This document shows, one piece after another, positions 17,666 through 26,264 of a stretch of DNA of 64,000 nt (its first letter is position 1; each line of letters starts with the position of its first letter). Below the pieces are notes generated by a model that saw only the letters and a program-made list of their open reading frames with translations, did not search any database and was not told the origin of the DNA. Origin of the DNA: Bog-756 sp963745955 (GTDB lineage Bacteria > Actinomycetota > Acidimicrobiia > Acidimicrobiales > RAAP-2); contig CAVUZI010000011.1 of the NCBI GenBank assembly GCA_963745955.1, positions 434,001 through 498,000 on the forward strand, read 5' to 3'. The position numbers and the translations under genes were made by a program.

Positions 17666-18220
17666 TCAGCCCACCTCCGTGAACAGGTCGGCCTCGCGCC
17701 GGCGCTCACGATAGGCACGGAGCATGGCCGCGGGCACCACGTCCTCCACCGGCTTGCCCCGGAGGGCCGCGATCTCATCGGGCCGCTTGAGCCCCTTCAG
17801 CCCGGCGATGGTGGCGTGGGCCACATTGATGCCGTTGGACGAACCGAGGGACTTGGCCAGGATGTCGCGGATCCCGGCCATCTCGAGGATGGCCCGGGCG
17901 GCGCCGCCGGCGATCACGCCGGTACCGGGTGCGGCCGGCTTGAGCATCACCCGTCCGGCACCGCTCTCACCCACGATCGGATGGGTGATGGTCGAACCGG
18001 CCAGAGGCACGTCGAACATGTTCTTGCGCGCCTCCTCGATGCCCTTTTGGACGGCCAGTCCGGCTTCCTTGGCCTTTCCGTAGCCGAGGCCGACCTTCCC
18101 GTTGCCGTCTCCGACCACCATCAGGGCGGCGAAGGAGAACCGTCGGCCCCCCTTGACCACCTTGGACACCCGGTTGACCCGGATGGTGCGCTCTTCGAAT
18201 TGCAGCTCGTTCGTGGCCAT
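17666..18220 (-). CDS. rpsE: 30S ribosomal protein S5
   Basis: 184 residues. ERTIRVNRVSKVVKGGRRFSF and VVGDGNGKVGLGYGKAKE form the double-stranded RNA-binding domain; AAPGTGVIAGGAARAILEMAGI is the second domain. It acts in the decoding fidelity region. The start MATNELQFEER at 18220 is preferred over the ATG at 18247, which overlaps rplR. Confidence 0.96.
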   Translation of the reverse strand: MATNELQFEERTIRVNRVSKVVKGGRRFSFAALMVVGDGNGKVGLGYGKAKEAGLAVQKGIEEARKNMFDVPLAGSTITHPIVGESGAGRVMLKPAAPGTGVIAGGAARAILEMAGIRDILAKSLGSSNGINVAHATIAGLKGLKRPDEIAALRGKPVEDVVPAAMLRAYRERRREADLFTEVG

Positions 18221-18224
18221 TGCT

Positions 18225-18587
18225 CTAGAACTCCAGTCCTTCGGCACGGGCGGCGTCGGCCAGGGCGGCCACCCGCCCGTGATAGGCGAATCCGCCCCGG
18301 TCGAAGACCACGGTGGTGATGCCGGCGGCCTTGGCCCGCGAGGCGATGAGGCCGCCCACCGTGCCGGCCGCGCCGATGTTGCCGCCGGAGGATCCCCGCA
18401 GGTCGGCCTCGGTGGACGATGCGGCGGCGAGCGTCCGTCCGGCGTCGTCGTCGATCAATTGGGCGGAGATGTGCTTGTTGGAGCGGAACACCGCCAGCCG
18501 GGGGCGCTCGGACGAGCCGTGCACCCGACGGCGCACCCGGGCATGCCGGCGGCGACGGAGCTCGAGCTTGTGATCGGTCCGGGACAT
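18225..18587 (-). CDS. rplR: 50S ribosomal protein L18
   Basis: 120 residues, with RRRRHARVRRRVHGSSERPRLAVFRSNKHI binding 5S rRNA and VVFDRGGFAYHGRVAALADAARAEGLEF at the end. The ATG overlaps the rplF TAA (TAATG). Confidence 0.97.
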   Translation of the reverse strand: MSRTDHKLELRRRRHARVRRRVHGSSERPRLAVFRSNKHISAQLIDDDAGRTLAAASSTEADLRGSSGGNIGAAGTVGGLIASRAKAAGITTVVFDRGGFAYHGRVAALADAARAEGLEF

Positions 18588-19129
18588 TATTTCGCTGCCT
18601 TCCCGGCCTTGCGCACGACCCGCTCGCCGGCGTAGCGAACGCCCTTGCCCTTGTAGGGCTCGGGCTTGCGCAGCTTGCGGATGTCCGCGGCCACCTGGCC
18701 GACTTTTTCCTTGTCGATCCCCTTGACGATGATGCGGGTGGGCGAGGGGACCTCGAAGGTCACCCCGTCCGGCGCACTCACGTTGACCGGATGGGAGAAC
18801 CCGAGAGCCAGCTCGAGGCCCGACGGCCCCTTGGCCACGGCACGGTAGCCGACGCCGACGATCTCGAGCTCCTTGGAGAAGCCCTCGGTGACCCCGGAGA
18901 CCATGTTGGCCACCAGGGACCGGGTGAGCCCGTGCAGGGCCCGGTTCTGGCGCTGGTCGTCCGGCCGCTCGACCACCAGCACATCGCCGTCCTGGCGGAT
19001 GGTGATGGCGGCCGGAACCGAGCGGGCCAGTTCTCCTTGGGGGCCCTTCACCGTCACGGTGTTGTCACTGCCCAGCGCCACCGATACCCCGGACGGGACG
19101 GCGATGGGAGAGCGTCCGATGCGGGACAT
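18587..19129 (-). CDS. rplF: 50S ribosomal protein L6
   Basis: 180 residues, with two L6 repeats: MSRIGRSPIAVPSGV at the start, LVANMVSGVTEGFSKELEIVGVGYRA in the middle and KPEPYKGKGVRYAGE near the end. It binds near the sarcin-ricin loop. The ATG at 19129 matches the family; the open frame upstream is not conserved. Confidence 0.97.
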   Translation of the reverse strand: MSRIGRSPIAVPSGVSVALGSDNTVTVKGPQGELARSVPAAITIRQDGDVLVVERPDDQRQNRALHGLTRSLVANMVSGVTEGFSKELEIVGVGYRAVAKGPSGLELALGFSHPVNVSAPDGVTFEVPSPTRIIVKGIDKEKVGQVAADIRKLRKPEPYKGKGVRYAGERVVRKAGKAAK

Positions 19130-19175
19130 CAGCGGGCCCCTCCTGCCTCGGTGGGAGCCGGACGGCCGGGAGTGC

Positions 19176-19580
19176 CTACCAGACATAGCAGAGCACCTCC
19201 CCGCCCATACGGCGCTTCCGGGCCTCACGGTCGGTCATCAGGCCCTTCGAGGTGGACACCACGGCCACACCCAGCCCGCCCAGCACCCGCGGCATCTTGT
19301 CGGCCCGGGCGTAGATGCGCAGGCCGGGCTTGGACACCCGCTTGATGCCCGAGATGGTCCGGGCCCGGTCGGGCGAGTACTTCATGGTGATCTCCAGGGT
19401 CTTGCCCGGCTTGTCGGGATCCTCGTTCACCTGGTACCCCACGATGTACCCCTCGTCCACGAGTATGGCGGCCAGGGATTCCTTGAGCTTGGAACCGGGC
19501 ATCTTGACCGTGTCGAAGTGGGCGGTGTTGGCGTTCCGGATACGGGTCAGCATGTCGGCAATCGGGTCGGTCATCGTCAT
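19176..19580 (-). CDS. rpsH: 30S ribosomal protein S8
   Basis: 134 residues: MTDPIADMLTRIRNAN, then LGGLGVAVVSTSKGLMTDREARK and GGEVLCYVW at the end. MTMTDP or MTDP starts are both possible. It is a primary 16S binder and, in some bacteria, represses its own operon. Confidence 0.97.
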   Translation of the reverse strand: MTMTDPIADMLTRIRNANTAHFDTVKMPGSKLKESLAAILVDEGYIVGYQVNEDPDKPGKTLEITMKYSPDRARTISGIKRVSKPGLRIYARADKMPRVLGGLGVAVVSTSKGLMTDREARKRRMGGEVLCYVW

Positions 19581-19596
19581 CGTCGGTCGCCCCCCC

Positions 19597-19782
19597 TCAC
19601 CAGCTTGCCTTCGTCACGCCGGGGATCTCGCCGGCGTGGACCATCACTCGCAGACAGATGCGACACAGGCCGAACTTGCGGTACACCGACTTGGGCCGGC
19701 CGCACCGGCGGCATCGTGTGTATCCGCGCACTTTGAACTTGGGCGTGCGCTGCTGCTTTTGGATCAAGGCCTTCTTCGCCAT
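19597..19782 (-). CDS. rpsN: 30S ribosomal protein S14, zinc-binding type Z
   Basis: 61 residues, MAKKALIQKQQRTPKFKVRGYTRCRRC in part, with CRRC and CRIC as the zinc site. The short Cys-rich form differs from the long zinc-free S14 that some actinobacteria use under zinc limitation. It lies four bases after rplE. Confidence 0.97.
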   Translation of the reverse strand: MAKKALIQKQQRTPKFKVRGYTRCRRCGRPKSVYRKFGLCRICLRVMVHAGEIPGVTKASW

Positions 19783-19786
19783 GGGG

Positions 19787-20359
19787 TTACTGGATCTCCT
19801 GTCGGAACGGGAAGCCGAAGGCGGCCAGGAGTGCCCGGCCCTCTTCGTCGGTGCGTGCGGTGGTGGCAATGGTGATGTCCATGCCTCTGGTGGTGTCGAT
19901 GCGGTCGTAGTCGATTTCGGGGAAGATCAGCTGCTCGGTGACCCCGAAGGTGTAGTTGCCGTGCCCGTCGAACGACCGGGGCGAGAGCCCGCGGAAGTCA
20001 CGGATGCGGGGGATGGCCATGGCCAGGAGCCTGTCGAGGAACTCCCATGCCCGATCGCCCCGCAGGGTGACCTTGGCACCGATCTCCTGGCCCTCGCGCA
20101 ACTTGAAGGAGGCGATGGACTTCTTGGCCCGGGTCACCACCGGCTTCTGGCCGGCGATGATCTCGAGGTCGCGCATGGCCCCCTCGATCAGGGACTTCTG
20201 CTGTGTGGCCCGGCCGACGCCCATGTTGATGACGATCTTGTCCAGCCGGGGGACCTCCATGATGTTGCTCAGCCCGAGCGACTCCTTGAGCTCGGCCCGG
20301 ACCTGGCGGTCGTAGCGCTCCTTGAGCCGGGGACGGGTCCCGGCGGTTGTGGTGGCCAT
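19787..20359 (-). CDS. rplE: 50S ribosomal protein L5
   Basis: 190 residues. SNIMEVPRLDKIVINMGVG, RAKKSIASFKLREGQEIGAKVTLRG and DRIDTTRGMDITIATTARTDEEGRALL are standard L5. It joins 5S rRNA to the central protuberance. The ATG at 20359 shares one base with the TGA of rplX. Because of an indel in rplX the open frame appears fused to that gene, but the fusion is not real. Confidence 0.96.
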   Translation of the reverse strand: MATTTAGTRPRLKERYDRQVRAELKESLGLSNIMEVPRLDKIVINMGVGRATQQKSLIEGAMRDLEIIAGQKPVVTRAKKSIASFKLREGQEIGAKVTLRGDRAWEFLDRLLAMAIPRIRDFRGLSPRSFDGHGNYTFGVTEQLIFPEIDYDRIDTTRGMDITIATTARTDEEGRALLAAFGFPFRQEIQ

Positions 20360-20667
20360 CAGAGATCGGCTCCGCACTTGCGACAGACGCGGCAGCTTGC
20401 GACCCTGCTCGTCGACCCGCATCCCGATGCGGGTGGGTCCGCAGTTCCCACAGACGATGGCCACCGACGACACCGAGACGGGCATGAACTTGTCGATCAC
20501 GCCTCCCTGCATGGTGGCGCGGGTCGGCTTGGCGTGGCGCTTGGCCACGTGCACGCCCTCGACGATGACCCGTCCCTCGGAGGGGATGGCCCGGACCACA
20601 CTGGCCTGCTTGCCCCGGTCCTTGCCCGTCATCACCTGGACTTTGTCGCCCTTTCGAATTTTCGCAT
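20359..20667 (-). CDS. rplX: 50S ribosomal protein L24, two compensating indels
   Basis: The middle GDKVQVMTGKDRGKQASVV to FMPVSVSSVAIVCGNCGPTRIG is plain L24. The natural ATG at 20667 directly follows the rplN TAG, but reaches KIRKGDK only if one A is added to the run of four at 20659-20662. At the other end the expected CRVCRKCGADL is one frame off and needs one base removed near 20391-20398. With both corrections the length is 102 residues, the family norm, ending in a TGA that overlaps rplE. L24 starts 50S assembly. The C-terminus carries CxxC pairs typical of actinobacterial L24. Confidence 0.92.
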
Positions 20668-21036
20668 CTAGAGCACCTCCGGCGCCAGCGAGACGATCCG
20701 CATGAAGCGCTTGTCGCGCAGCTCCCGACCCACCGGACCGAAGATGCGGGTCCCCCGTGGCTGCTGCTGGTCATTGATCAGGACGGCGGCGTTCTCGTCG
20801 AAGCGGATGTAGCTGCCGTCGGGACGGCGCTTCTCCTTCTTCGTGCGCACGACGACGCACTTGACCACCTCGCCCTTCTTCACCGCCGCCCCCGGGATGG
20901 CGTCCTTCACCGTGGCCACGAAGATGTCACCGATCGAGGCGTAGCGGCGACGCGAGCCGCCGAGCACCTTGATGCAGAGGACCTCTTTGGCCCCCGAGTT
21001 GTCGGCGACCCGGAGTCGGGATTCCTGCTGGATCAT
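20668..21036 (-). CDS. rplN: 50S ribosomal protein L14
   Basis: 122 residues, MIQQESRLRVADNSGAKEVLCIKVLGG in part, and GTRIFGPVGRELRDKRFMRIVSLAPEVL at the end. The ATG overlaps the rpsQ TGA (ATGA). Confidence 0.97.
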   Translation of the reverse strand: MIQQESRLRVADNSGAKEVLCIKVLGGSRRRYASIGDIFVATVKDAIPGAAVKKGEVVKCVVVRTKKEKRRPDGSYIRFDENAAVLINDQQQPRGTRIFGPVGRELRDKRFMRIVSLAPEVL

Positions 21037-21323
21037 CGGGCACGCTCCAGAACCTCGGAGACACGCCAGCGCTTGAGCTTGGACATGGGCCGTGTCTCGA
21101 TGACCCGGACCCGGTCACCGACCTTGGCCGAGTTGTCGGCATCGTGGACATAGAGTCGCTTGGTCCGCTGGACGGTCTTCCCGTAGCGGGGATGCCGCAC
21201 CCGTTCGATGACGGCCACCACGACCGTGGCCTCCATCGCGTCGGACACCACCAGTCCCTCGCGTACCTTGCGCCGGTTGATCCGCTCCGCCGTCACCTCG
21301 TCGACGATCTTGTCGTCAGCCAT
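21033..21323 (-). CDS. rpsQ: 30S ribosomal protein S17
   Basis: 96 residues with an OB fold: GLVVSDAMEATVVVAVIERVRHPRYGKTVQRTKR and DRVRVIETRPMSKLKRWRV. The first 20 residues are an extension common in actinobacteria. It starts within the rpmC stop (TGATG). Confidence 0.96.
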   Translation of the reverse strand: MADDKIVDEVTAERINRRKVREGLVVSDAMEATVVVAVIERVRHPRYGKTVQRTKRLYVHDADNSAKVGDRVRVIETRPMSKLKRWRVSEVLERAR

Positions 21324-21835
21324 CAGCTCTTCTCCTCTGGGTCGGCCTCGTCGTCCACCTCGTCGGCGGACGGGTCGTCGGCCTCGTCTCGACCTCGTCG
21401 GCGTCGTCGACCTCGTCGACCGTCGTCGTCGGCGAGGGCCATGCCGTCATCGTCCGCCACCTCTTCGGCCAGCTCCTCCTCGTCGACATCGCCCTCGTCA
21501 TCCTCACCGGCCTCGGCAGCCCTGGCCGCGGCACGGCGCTCCGAAGCGGTGGTCCGGCTCCGACCGAGGGCCTCGTCCTCCGAACGGCGGCGGGCCGCGG
21601 CGACGTGGGCGGGAAGCTCCTCGAGAGCCATCCCCTCGGCCTCGGCGATCTCCCGGTTCCGCAGCTCGGTCAGCATCCGGGCCACGTCCTTGCGCACATG
21701 GTTGATGCGGGAGAAGTTGTCCAGCTGACCGGTGGCCAGCTGGAACCGGAGGTTGAACAGCTCGCGGCGGGTGTCCCCGAGCTGGCGCTCGAGCTCTTCG
21801 GTGTCGTAGTCGGCGATCTCTGCGGCGGTGGCCAT
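21323..21835 (-). CDS. rpmC: 50S ribosomal protein L29 with a 100-residue acidic tail
   Basis: The first 65-70 residues are L29: LERQLGDTRRELFNLRFQLATGQLDNFSRINHVRKDVARM. The family is usually 60-80 residues; this one is 170. The rest is rich in Asp, Glu and Ala (EDDEGDVDEEELAEEVADDDG), with one odd basic stretch, RRGRRRRRGR, then DEADDPSADEVDDEADPEEKS. The basic stretch reads as acidic VDEVDDADEVE in another frame, so two opposite indels may hide there. The ends overlap rplP and rpsQ by TGATG, so the gene boundaries are firm. Confidence 0.9.
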   Translation of the reverse strand: MATAAEIADYDTEELERQLGDTRRELFNLRFQLATGQLDNFSRINHVRKDVARMLTELRNREIAEAEGMALEELPAHVAAARRRSEDEALGRSRTTASERRAAARAAEAGEDDEGDVDEEELAEEVADDDGMALADDDGRRGRRRRRGRDEADDPSADEVDDEADPEEKS

Positions 21836-22266
21836 CAGACCTGCACCTCCGGCGTGCCGTGGGTACCGGGACGGATGACGAAGCGGGCTTTGAAGGGCAG
21901 CTTCTGGATGGCCCGGTCCATGGCCTCGCGGGCCAGCTCGGGCTCCACCCCGGCCAGCTCGAAGAGGATGCGGCCGGGCTTGACCACCGCCACCCAGTGC
22001 TCGGGATTCCCCTTGCCCGACCCCATTCGGGTCTCGGCGGGCTTCTGGGTCACCGGGCGGTCCGGGAAGACCCGGATCCACACCTTGCCACCTCGCTTCA
22101 CGTGACGGGTCATGGCGATACGGGCGGCTTCGATCTGGCGCGCCGTCAACCACGCCGGCTCCAGTGCCTGGATACCGAAGTCGCCGAAGGTCACCTCGCT
22201 TCCGCCCTTGGCCTTGCCGCTCATCCGGCCCCGCTGCTGCTTGCGGTGCTTCACCTTCCGGGGCAT
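21835..22266 (-). CDS. rplP: 50S ribosomal protein L16
   Basis: 143 residues from MPRKVKHRKQQRGRM, then GDFGIQALEPAWLTARQIEAARIAMTRHVKRGGKVWIR and GKGNPEHWVAVVKPGRI. It helps shape the A site. The upstream open frame is the antisense-like part of rpsC and is not conserved. Confidence 0.97.
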   Translation of the reverse strand: MPRKVKHRKQQRGRMSGKAKGGSEVTFGDFGIQALEPAWLTARQIEAARIAMTRHVKRGGKVWIRVFPDRPVTQKPAETRMGSGKGNPEHWVAVVKPGRILFELAGVEPELAREAMDRAIQKLPFKARFVIRPGTHGTPEVQV

Positions 22267-22273
22267 CAACACG

Positions 22274-23242
22274 TCAGTCGACCTCCTTGCGGAAGTGGGG
22301 CGTCTCGTGATGCTCACGGGTGCGCCGCTCGATCTCCTCGTCCTCGGTGAGGATGCGTTCGAGCTCGTCGGGCACCGCGGGCGGTGCGGCGATGTCGGCC
22401 GTCGAACGGTCGACGAGGCCCTCGGGGATCTCCGTCTCCCCGCTCGAGTCGGCATCGACGATGACCACGCTTCCGGGAGCTCCCTGCTCGGCGCGACGGC
22501 GTCCGCCACCGGCGGTGATCAACCGGCGGGGAGCGTCACCTCCCTGCCCTGACGTCTCGCCCACGGCCATGGCCGCCTCGCGGGTGATCTTGTCCTCGGT
22601 CGAGATCTTGTAGGGCAGGATGTCGCCCTTGTAGATCCACACCTTCACGCCGATCCGGCCGAAGGTGGTCTTCGCCTCCCGGAAGCCGTAGTCGATGTCG
22701 GCCCGCAGGGTGTGGAGGGGCACCCGGCCCTCGCGGTAGGACTCCTTGCGAGACATCTCCGAGCCGCCCAGACGACCCGAGCACTGCACCCGCACGCCCA
22801 GGGCACCGGCCTTCTGCACGGTCTGGATCGACCGCTTCATGGCGCGGCGGAACGCCACCCGACGGGCCAACTGATCGCAGATCCCCTGGGCGATGAGAGC
22901 TGCGTCGAGCTCGGGCTGCTTGATCTCTTGAATGTTGAGCTGGATCCGGTTGTTGAGGCCGGTGATCTCCTCGATCTTCTTCTTGAGCCTGTCCGCCTCC
23001 GCCCCGCGGCGGCCGATGACGATGCCGGGACGAGCCGTGTGGATGTCGACCCGCAACCGGTCACGGGTGCGCTCGATCTCGATCCGGCTCACCGCGGCCG
23101 ACTCGAGCTGGGACATGAGGAAGTCGCGGATCTGCCAATCCTCGATCACACAATTCTGGTAGTTACGCTCTTCGAACCAGCGCGACTTCCAGTCGGTGGT
23201 GACGCCGAGTCGAAACCCGTAGGGGTTGACCTTCTGGCCCAT
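22274..23242 (-). CDS. rpsC: 30S ribosomal protein S3 with a long C-terminal extension
   Basis: 322 residues against the usual 210-280. The KH domain is GIVIGRRGAEADRLKKKIEEITG and the C domain SGRLGGSEMSRKESYREGRVPLHTLRADIDYG through KVWIYKGDILPYK. After about residue 220 comes a variable region: GGGRRRAEQGAPGSVVIVDAD, then an acidic part ending ERRTREHHETPHFRKEVD. It lies at the mRNA entry channel. The ATG immediately follows the corrected rplV TAG. Confidence 0.95.
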   Translation of the reverse strand: MGQKVNPYGFRLGVTTDWKSRWFEERNYQNCVIEDWQIRDFLMSQLESAAVSRIEIERTRDRLRVDIHTARPGIVIGRRGAEADRLKKKIEEITGLNNRIQLNIQEIKQPELDAALIAQGICDQLARRVAFRRAMKRSIQTVQKAGALGVRVQCSGRLGGSEMSRKESYREGRVPLHTLRADIDYGFREAKTTFGRIGVKVWIYKGDILPYKISTEDKITREAAMAVGETSGQGGDAPRRLITAGGGRRRAEQGAPGSVVIVDADSSGETEIPEGLVDRSTADIAAPPAVPDELERILTEDEEIERRTREHHETPHFRKEVD

Positions 23243-23996
23243 CTACTTACCCTTCTCTTCGGCAGCATCGCCGTCTGCGTCGTCTCGTCCCATCGGTGAC
23301 CTCATCGACGTCGGCTTCGGCATCGACCTCGAGGTCCGACTCCTCGAGCGGTCCGGCTTCGGTCTCGGTGACCACGTCGTCCGCCTCGTCATCGGCCCCG
23401 TCCTCCCCCTCGACGCCGAGGTCCGACTCCTCGAGCGGTCCGGCTTCGGTCTCGGTGACCACGTCGTCCGCGTGCACAGCGTCCTCGGGCCATGCCTCGG
23501 ACCCGGTGTCGTCGACCTGCGGTTCGACCGAGGAGGTCTCCTCGGCCCGCTGGCGGCGGCGCGATCCGGCCACCCGCCGCGACCGCTGCGAGGTGTTGGC
23601 GGCGAGCCTGGCGCGGCGGCGGGCAATCCGGTCCTCGGGGAGCCGGCTCACGATGACAGTGATGTGCGAGGTGCGCTTGCGGATCCGGGTGGCCCGTCCC
23701 CGAGCCCGGGGGCGCCACCGCTTGAGGGTGCTCCCCTCGTCGGCGTAGCACGCCGAGACGTAGAGCTCTTCGGCATCCAGCCCGTCGTTGTGGACGGCGT
23801 TGGCCACCGCCGAGGCCAGCACCTTGCCCACCGTGGTGGCGGCCTCGCGATCACCGAGGGACAGGGTCTCGGCGGCGCGGTCGACGTCCTGACCCCGGAT
23901 GAGGTCGAGCACCTGACGCACCTTGTAGGCGGACACGCGGCTGTGACGGAGGACAGCACGGGTCCCCTCACGCTCATTGGTCTTCACCCCGGGCAT
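23243..23996 (-). CDS. rplV: 50S ribosomal protein L22 with an acidic, internally repeated tail and one extra base
   Basis: The first 115 residues are L22: AVLRHSRVSAYKVRQVLDLIRGQDV through RIRKRTSHITVIVS, lining the exit tunnel. The tail of about 135 residues is mainly acidic and holds two copies of DDVVTETEAGPLEESDL. The final part reads RRRRRRCCRREG in the plain frame. One surplus base in the CCC at 23289-23291 would restore GRDDADGDAAEEKGK and a TAG at 23243, next to the rpsC ATG. Corrected length is 250 residues. The start is ATG 23996 (MPGVKTNEREG), two bases after the rpsS stop region. Confidence 0.92.
23331..23471. repeat. 54-base direct repeat inside rplV
   Basis: Positions 23331-23384 and 23418-23471 are identical over 54 bases, with a period of 87 bases (29 codons). 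They encode the repeated ADDVVTETEAGPLEESDL segment, so the duplication keeps the frame. Confidence 0.9.
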
Positions 23997-23997
23997 G

Positions 23998-24276
23998 TCA
24001 GCGCCTCCCCGCCCGTTCCTGACCGGCGTGGAACTTGAAGGTCCGGGTGGGTGCGAATTCACCCAGCTTGTGCCCGACCATCGATTCGGTCACATAGACC
24101 GGGATGTGCTTTCGGCCGTCGTGGACGGCGATGGTGTGGCCGACCATGTCGGGGATGATCGTGGAACGACGGGACCATGTCTTGATGACCTTCTTGTCCC
24201 CGGCCGCGTTGAGGACGTCCACCTTCTTGAGCAGGTGGTCATCGACGAACGGACCTTTTTTCAGGCTACGAGGCAT
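23998..24276 (-). CDS. rpsS: 30S ribosomal protein S19
   Basis: 92 residues: MPRSLKKGPFVDDHLLKKVD, TWSRRSTIIPDMVGHTIAVHDGRKHIPVYVTE and GHKLGEFAPTRTF. It lies at the head of the 30S subunit near the A site. Fully intact and of normal length. Confidence 0.97.
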   Translation of the reverse strand: MPRSLKKGPFVDDHLLKKVDVLNAAGDKKVIKTWSRRSTIIPDMVGHTIAVHDGRKHIPVYVTESMVGHKLGEFAPTRTFKFHAGQERAGRR

Positions 24277-24300
24277 AGTGGGGCGTTCCTTCTGTCTTCC

Positions 24301-25137
24301 CTACCGCCGGGCACCGCGGGTGCGGCGCCTACGGACGATCATCTTGTCGGAGTCCTTCTTGCGTGACCGGGTGCGGCCTTCCGGCTGGCCCCACGGCGAC
24401 ACCGGGTGACGCCCGCCGGACGTCTTGCCCTCACCGCCACCCAGTGGGTGGTCGACCGGGTTCATGGCCACCCCGCGGGTCTGGGGACGGATGCCCTTCC
24501 AGCGGTTCCGTCCTGCCTTCCCGACCTTGATCAGCTCGGCCTCGGAGTTGCCCACCGTCCCCAGGGTCCCCCGGCAGTCGATCGGGACCCGGCGCATCTC
24601 GGTAGAGGGAAGGCGAAGGGTGGCGAACGCACCTTCCTTGGCCACCAACTGCACGCTCATCCCCGCCCCCCGGGCCATCTTCCCGCCCCCTCCCGGGCGC
24701 AGTTCGACGTTGTGGATCACCGAACCGACCGGGATGAACCGCAACGGCAGGGCGTTCCCCGGTCGGATCTCCGCTCCGTGGCCCGACTGGAGCAGATCCC
24801 CGACCTGCACCTGCGAGGGGGCGAGGATGTACCGCTTCTCCCCGTCGAGGTAGTGCAGCAGCGCGATGCGGGCATTGCGATTGGGGTCGTACTCGATGGC
24901 GGCCACCTTGGCGGGCACACCGTCCTTGTCCCGCTTGAAATCGATGATCCGGTACTGCTGCTTATGGCCGCCGCCGCGGTGCCGCGAGGTCTTGCGCCCG
25001 TGGCTGTTGCGTCCGCCGGTGGACGGCTTGGGTGCCAGCAGCGACTTTTCGGGCCGATCCCGGGTGATCTCGGCGAAGTCCGAGACGGTCTGGAAACGCC
25101 GGCCTGCACTGGTGGGCTTTCGTGAGCGGAGTGGCAT
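24301..25137 (-). CDS. rplB: 50S ribosomal protein L2
   Basis: 278 residues. GRNSHGRKTSRHRGGGHKQQYR, the OB and SH3-like domains, and the conserved GVAMNPVDHPLGGGEGKT containing the histidine important for peptidyl transfer. Intact and of normal length. Confidence 0.98.
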   Translation of the reverse strand: MPLRSRKPTSAGRRFQTVSDFAEITRDRPEKSLLAPKPSTGGRNSHGRKTSRHRGGGHKQQYRIIDFKRDKDGVPAKVAAIEYDPNRNARIALLHYLDGEKRYILAPSQVQVGDLLQSGHGAEIRPGNALPLRFIPVGSVIHNVELRPGGGGKMARGAGMSVQLVAKEGAFATLRLPSTEMRRVPIDCRGTLGTVGNSEAELIKVGKAGRNRWKGIRPQTRGVAMNPVDHPLGGGEGKTSGGRHPVSPWGQPEGRTRSRKKDSDKMIVRRRRTRGARR

Positions 25138-25154
25138 GATCTGGTCCCGGTCTC

Positions 25155-25445
25155 TCAGTTCTCGAACAGGTCGATCGAGTCACCCTCGTGCAGGGTGACG
25201 ATGGCCCGCTTGGTGTCGGGGCGGTGGCCGAGGGAGTTGTTCTTCCGGTTGCGCTTGGCCTTGCCCTTCCGATTGAGGGTGTTCACGCTGTCCACCCTCA
25301 CGTTGAAGGCCTGCTCGACCGCATGTCGCACGTCGATCTTGGTGGCCGAGGGGTCGACCACGAAGACGTAGACGTTGTTGTCCATCAACATGTACGACTT
25401 CTCCGACACCACGGGTCGGATGAGCACGTTGTGAGGATCCCTCAT
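25155..25445 (-). CDS. rplW: 50S ribosomal protein L23
   Basis: 96 residues: RDPHNVLIRPVVSEKSYMLMDNNVYVFVVDPSATK and NRKGKAKRNRKN. It sits at the tunnel exit and docks SRP and trigger factor. The ATG overlaps the rplD TGA as ATGA. Confidence 0.97.
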   Translation of the reverse strand: MRDPHNVLIRPVVSEKSYMLMDNNVYVFVVDPSATKIDVRHAVEQAFNVRVDSVNTLNRKGKAKRNRKNNSLGHRPDTKRAIVTLHEGDSIDLFEN

Positions 25446-26264
25446 GACCGGCCTCCTTCTTCGGCGTCGGTGACCGTGTCGTCGGCTTCGGCGGTGGCGG
25501 CCGTGTCGGCCGTGACCGTGTCAGCGGCCGTGTCGGCCTCAGCCTCGGCCTCGGCGGTCCTCGGAACCTCGGTCGACACTCCGGGGAGGGTCTCGTCGGT
25601 GAACACCACCCAGTCGTTGACCAGGATGTCGTAGGCATTCAGCTCACCCACCACCATCGTCTGGACCTCGGGCAGATTGCCGAACGAACGGTCCGCGTAC
25701 CCGTCTTCGTCGCCCAGCACGACCAGGATCCGGCCCGACAGCCCCAGGGCCTCGAGCGAGGCGATCGCCGCCTTGGTGCTCGGCACCTCGAAGGGCCAGG
25801 CATCGACCAGGGCCACCCGGTCCTGGGCCGCCCGGTCCGACAGCGCGGAACGCAAGGCCAGCTGGATCATCTTCTTGGGCGTCTTCTGGGCATAGGACCG
25901 AGGCTTGGGTCCGAGGGCCACGCCGCCGCCGATCCACTGGGGCGACCGGGTCGACCCCTGGCGGGCCCGGCCGGTTCCCTTCTGACGGAAGGGCTTGGCC
26001 CCACCGCCCCGCACCTCGGACCGGGTCTTCGTCGACTGGGTACCGGAGCGGGCCGCCGCCAGCTGAGCGGTGACGACCTGGTGGAGAACGGCCAGATTGG
26101 GCTCGATCCCGAAGAACGATGCATCCAGTCCCACCTCGGCCGAGCACGGTGCCGTCGCCGGAGCGCCGGGTCACCGTGCGCTGCAGGGGCGCGGGACGCA
26201 GGAAGCGCCTGATCTCGGCCGGGCTGGCGGTGTCGAGATCGACGGTGGCGGTCTCGGCGCTCAT
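25442..26264 (-). CDS. rplD: 50S ribosomal protein L4, one extra base near the 5' end
   Basis: The body, FGIEPNLAVLHQVVTAQLAAARSGTQSTKTRSEVRGGG and RQKGTGRARQGSTRSPQWIGGG, is L4. The N-terminus MSAETATVDLDTASPAEIRRFL with RRSGDGTVLG lies one frame away; one extra base in GGCC at 26138-26141 separates them (restored TVLGEVGLDASFF). Corrected length is 273 residues. The last 40 are Ala, Glu and Asp repeats (AEAEAEADTAADTVTADTAA), longer than usual. The start at 26264 overlaps the rplC TGA. Whether L4 regulates this operon is unknown. Confidence 0.92.

Noticed and set aside
19787..20635. L24-L5 fusion protein
   Set aside because: The apparent fusion comes from a single-base indel. The correct L24 end, CRVCRKCGADL and TGA, lies one frame away and overlaps the L5 ATG.
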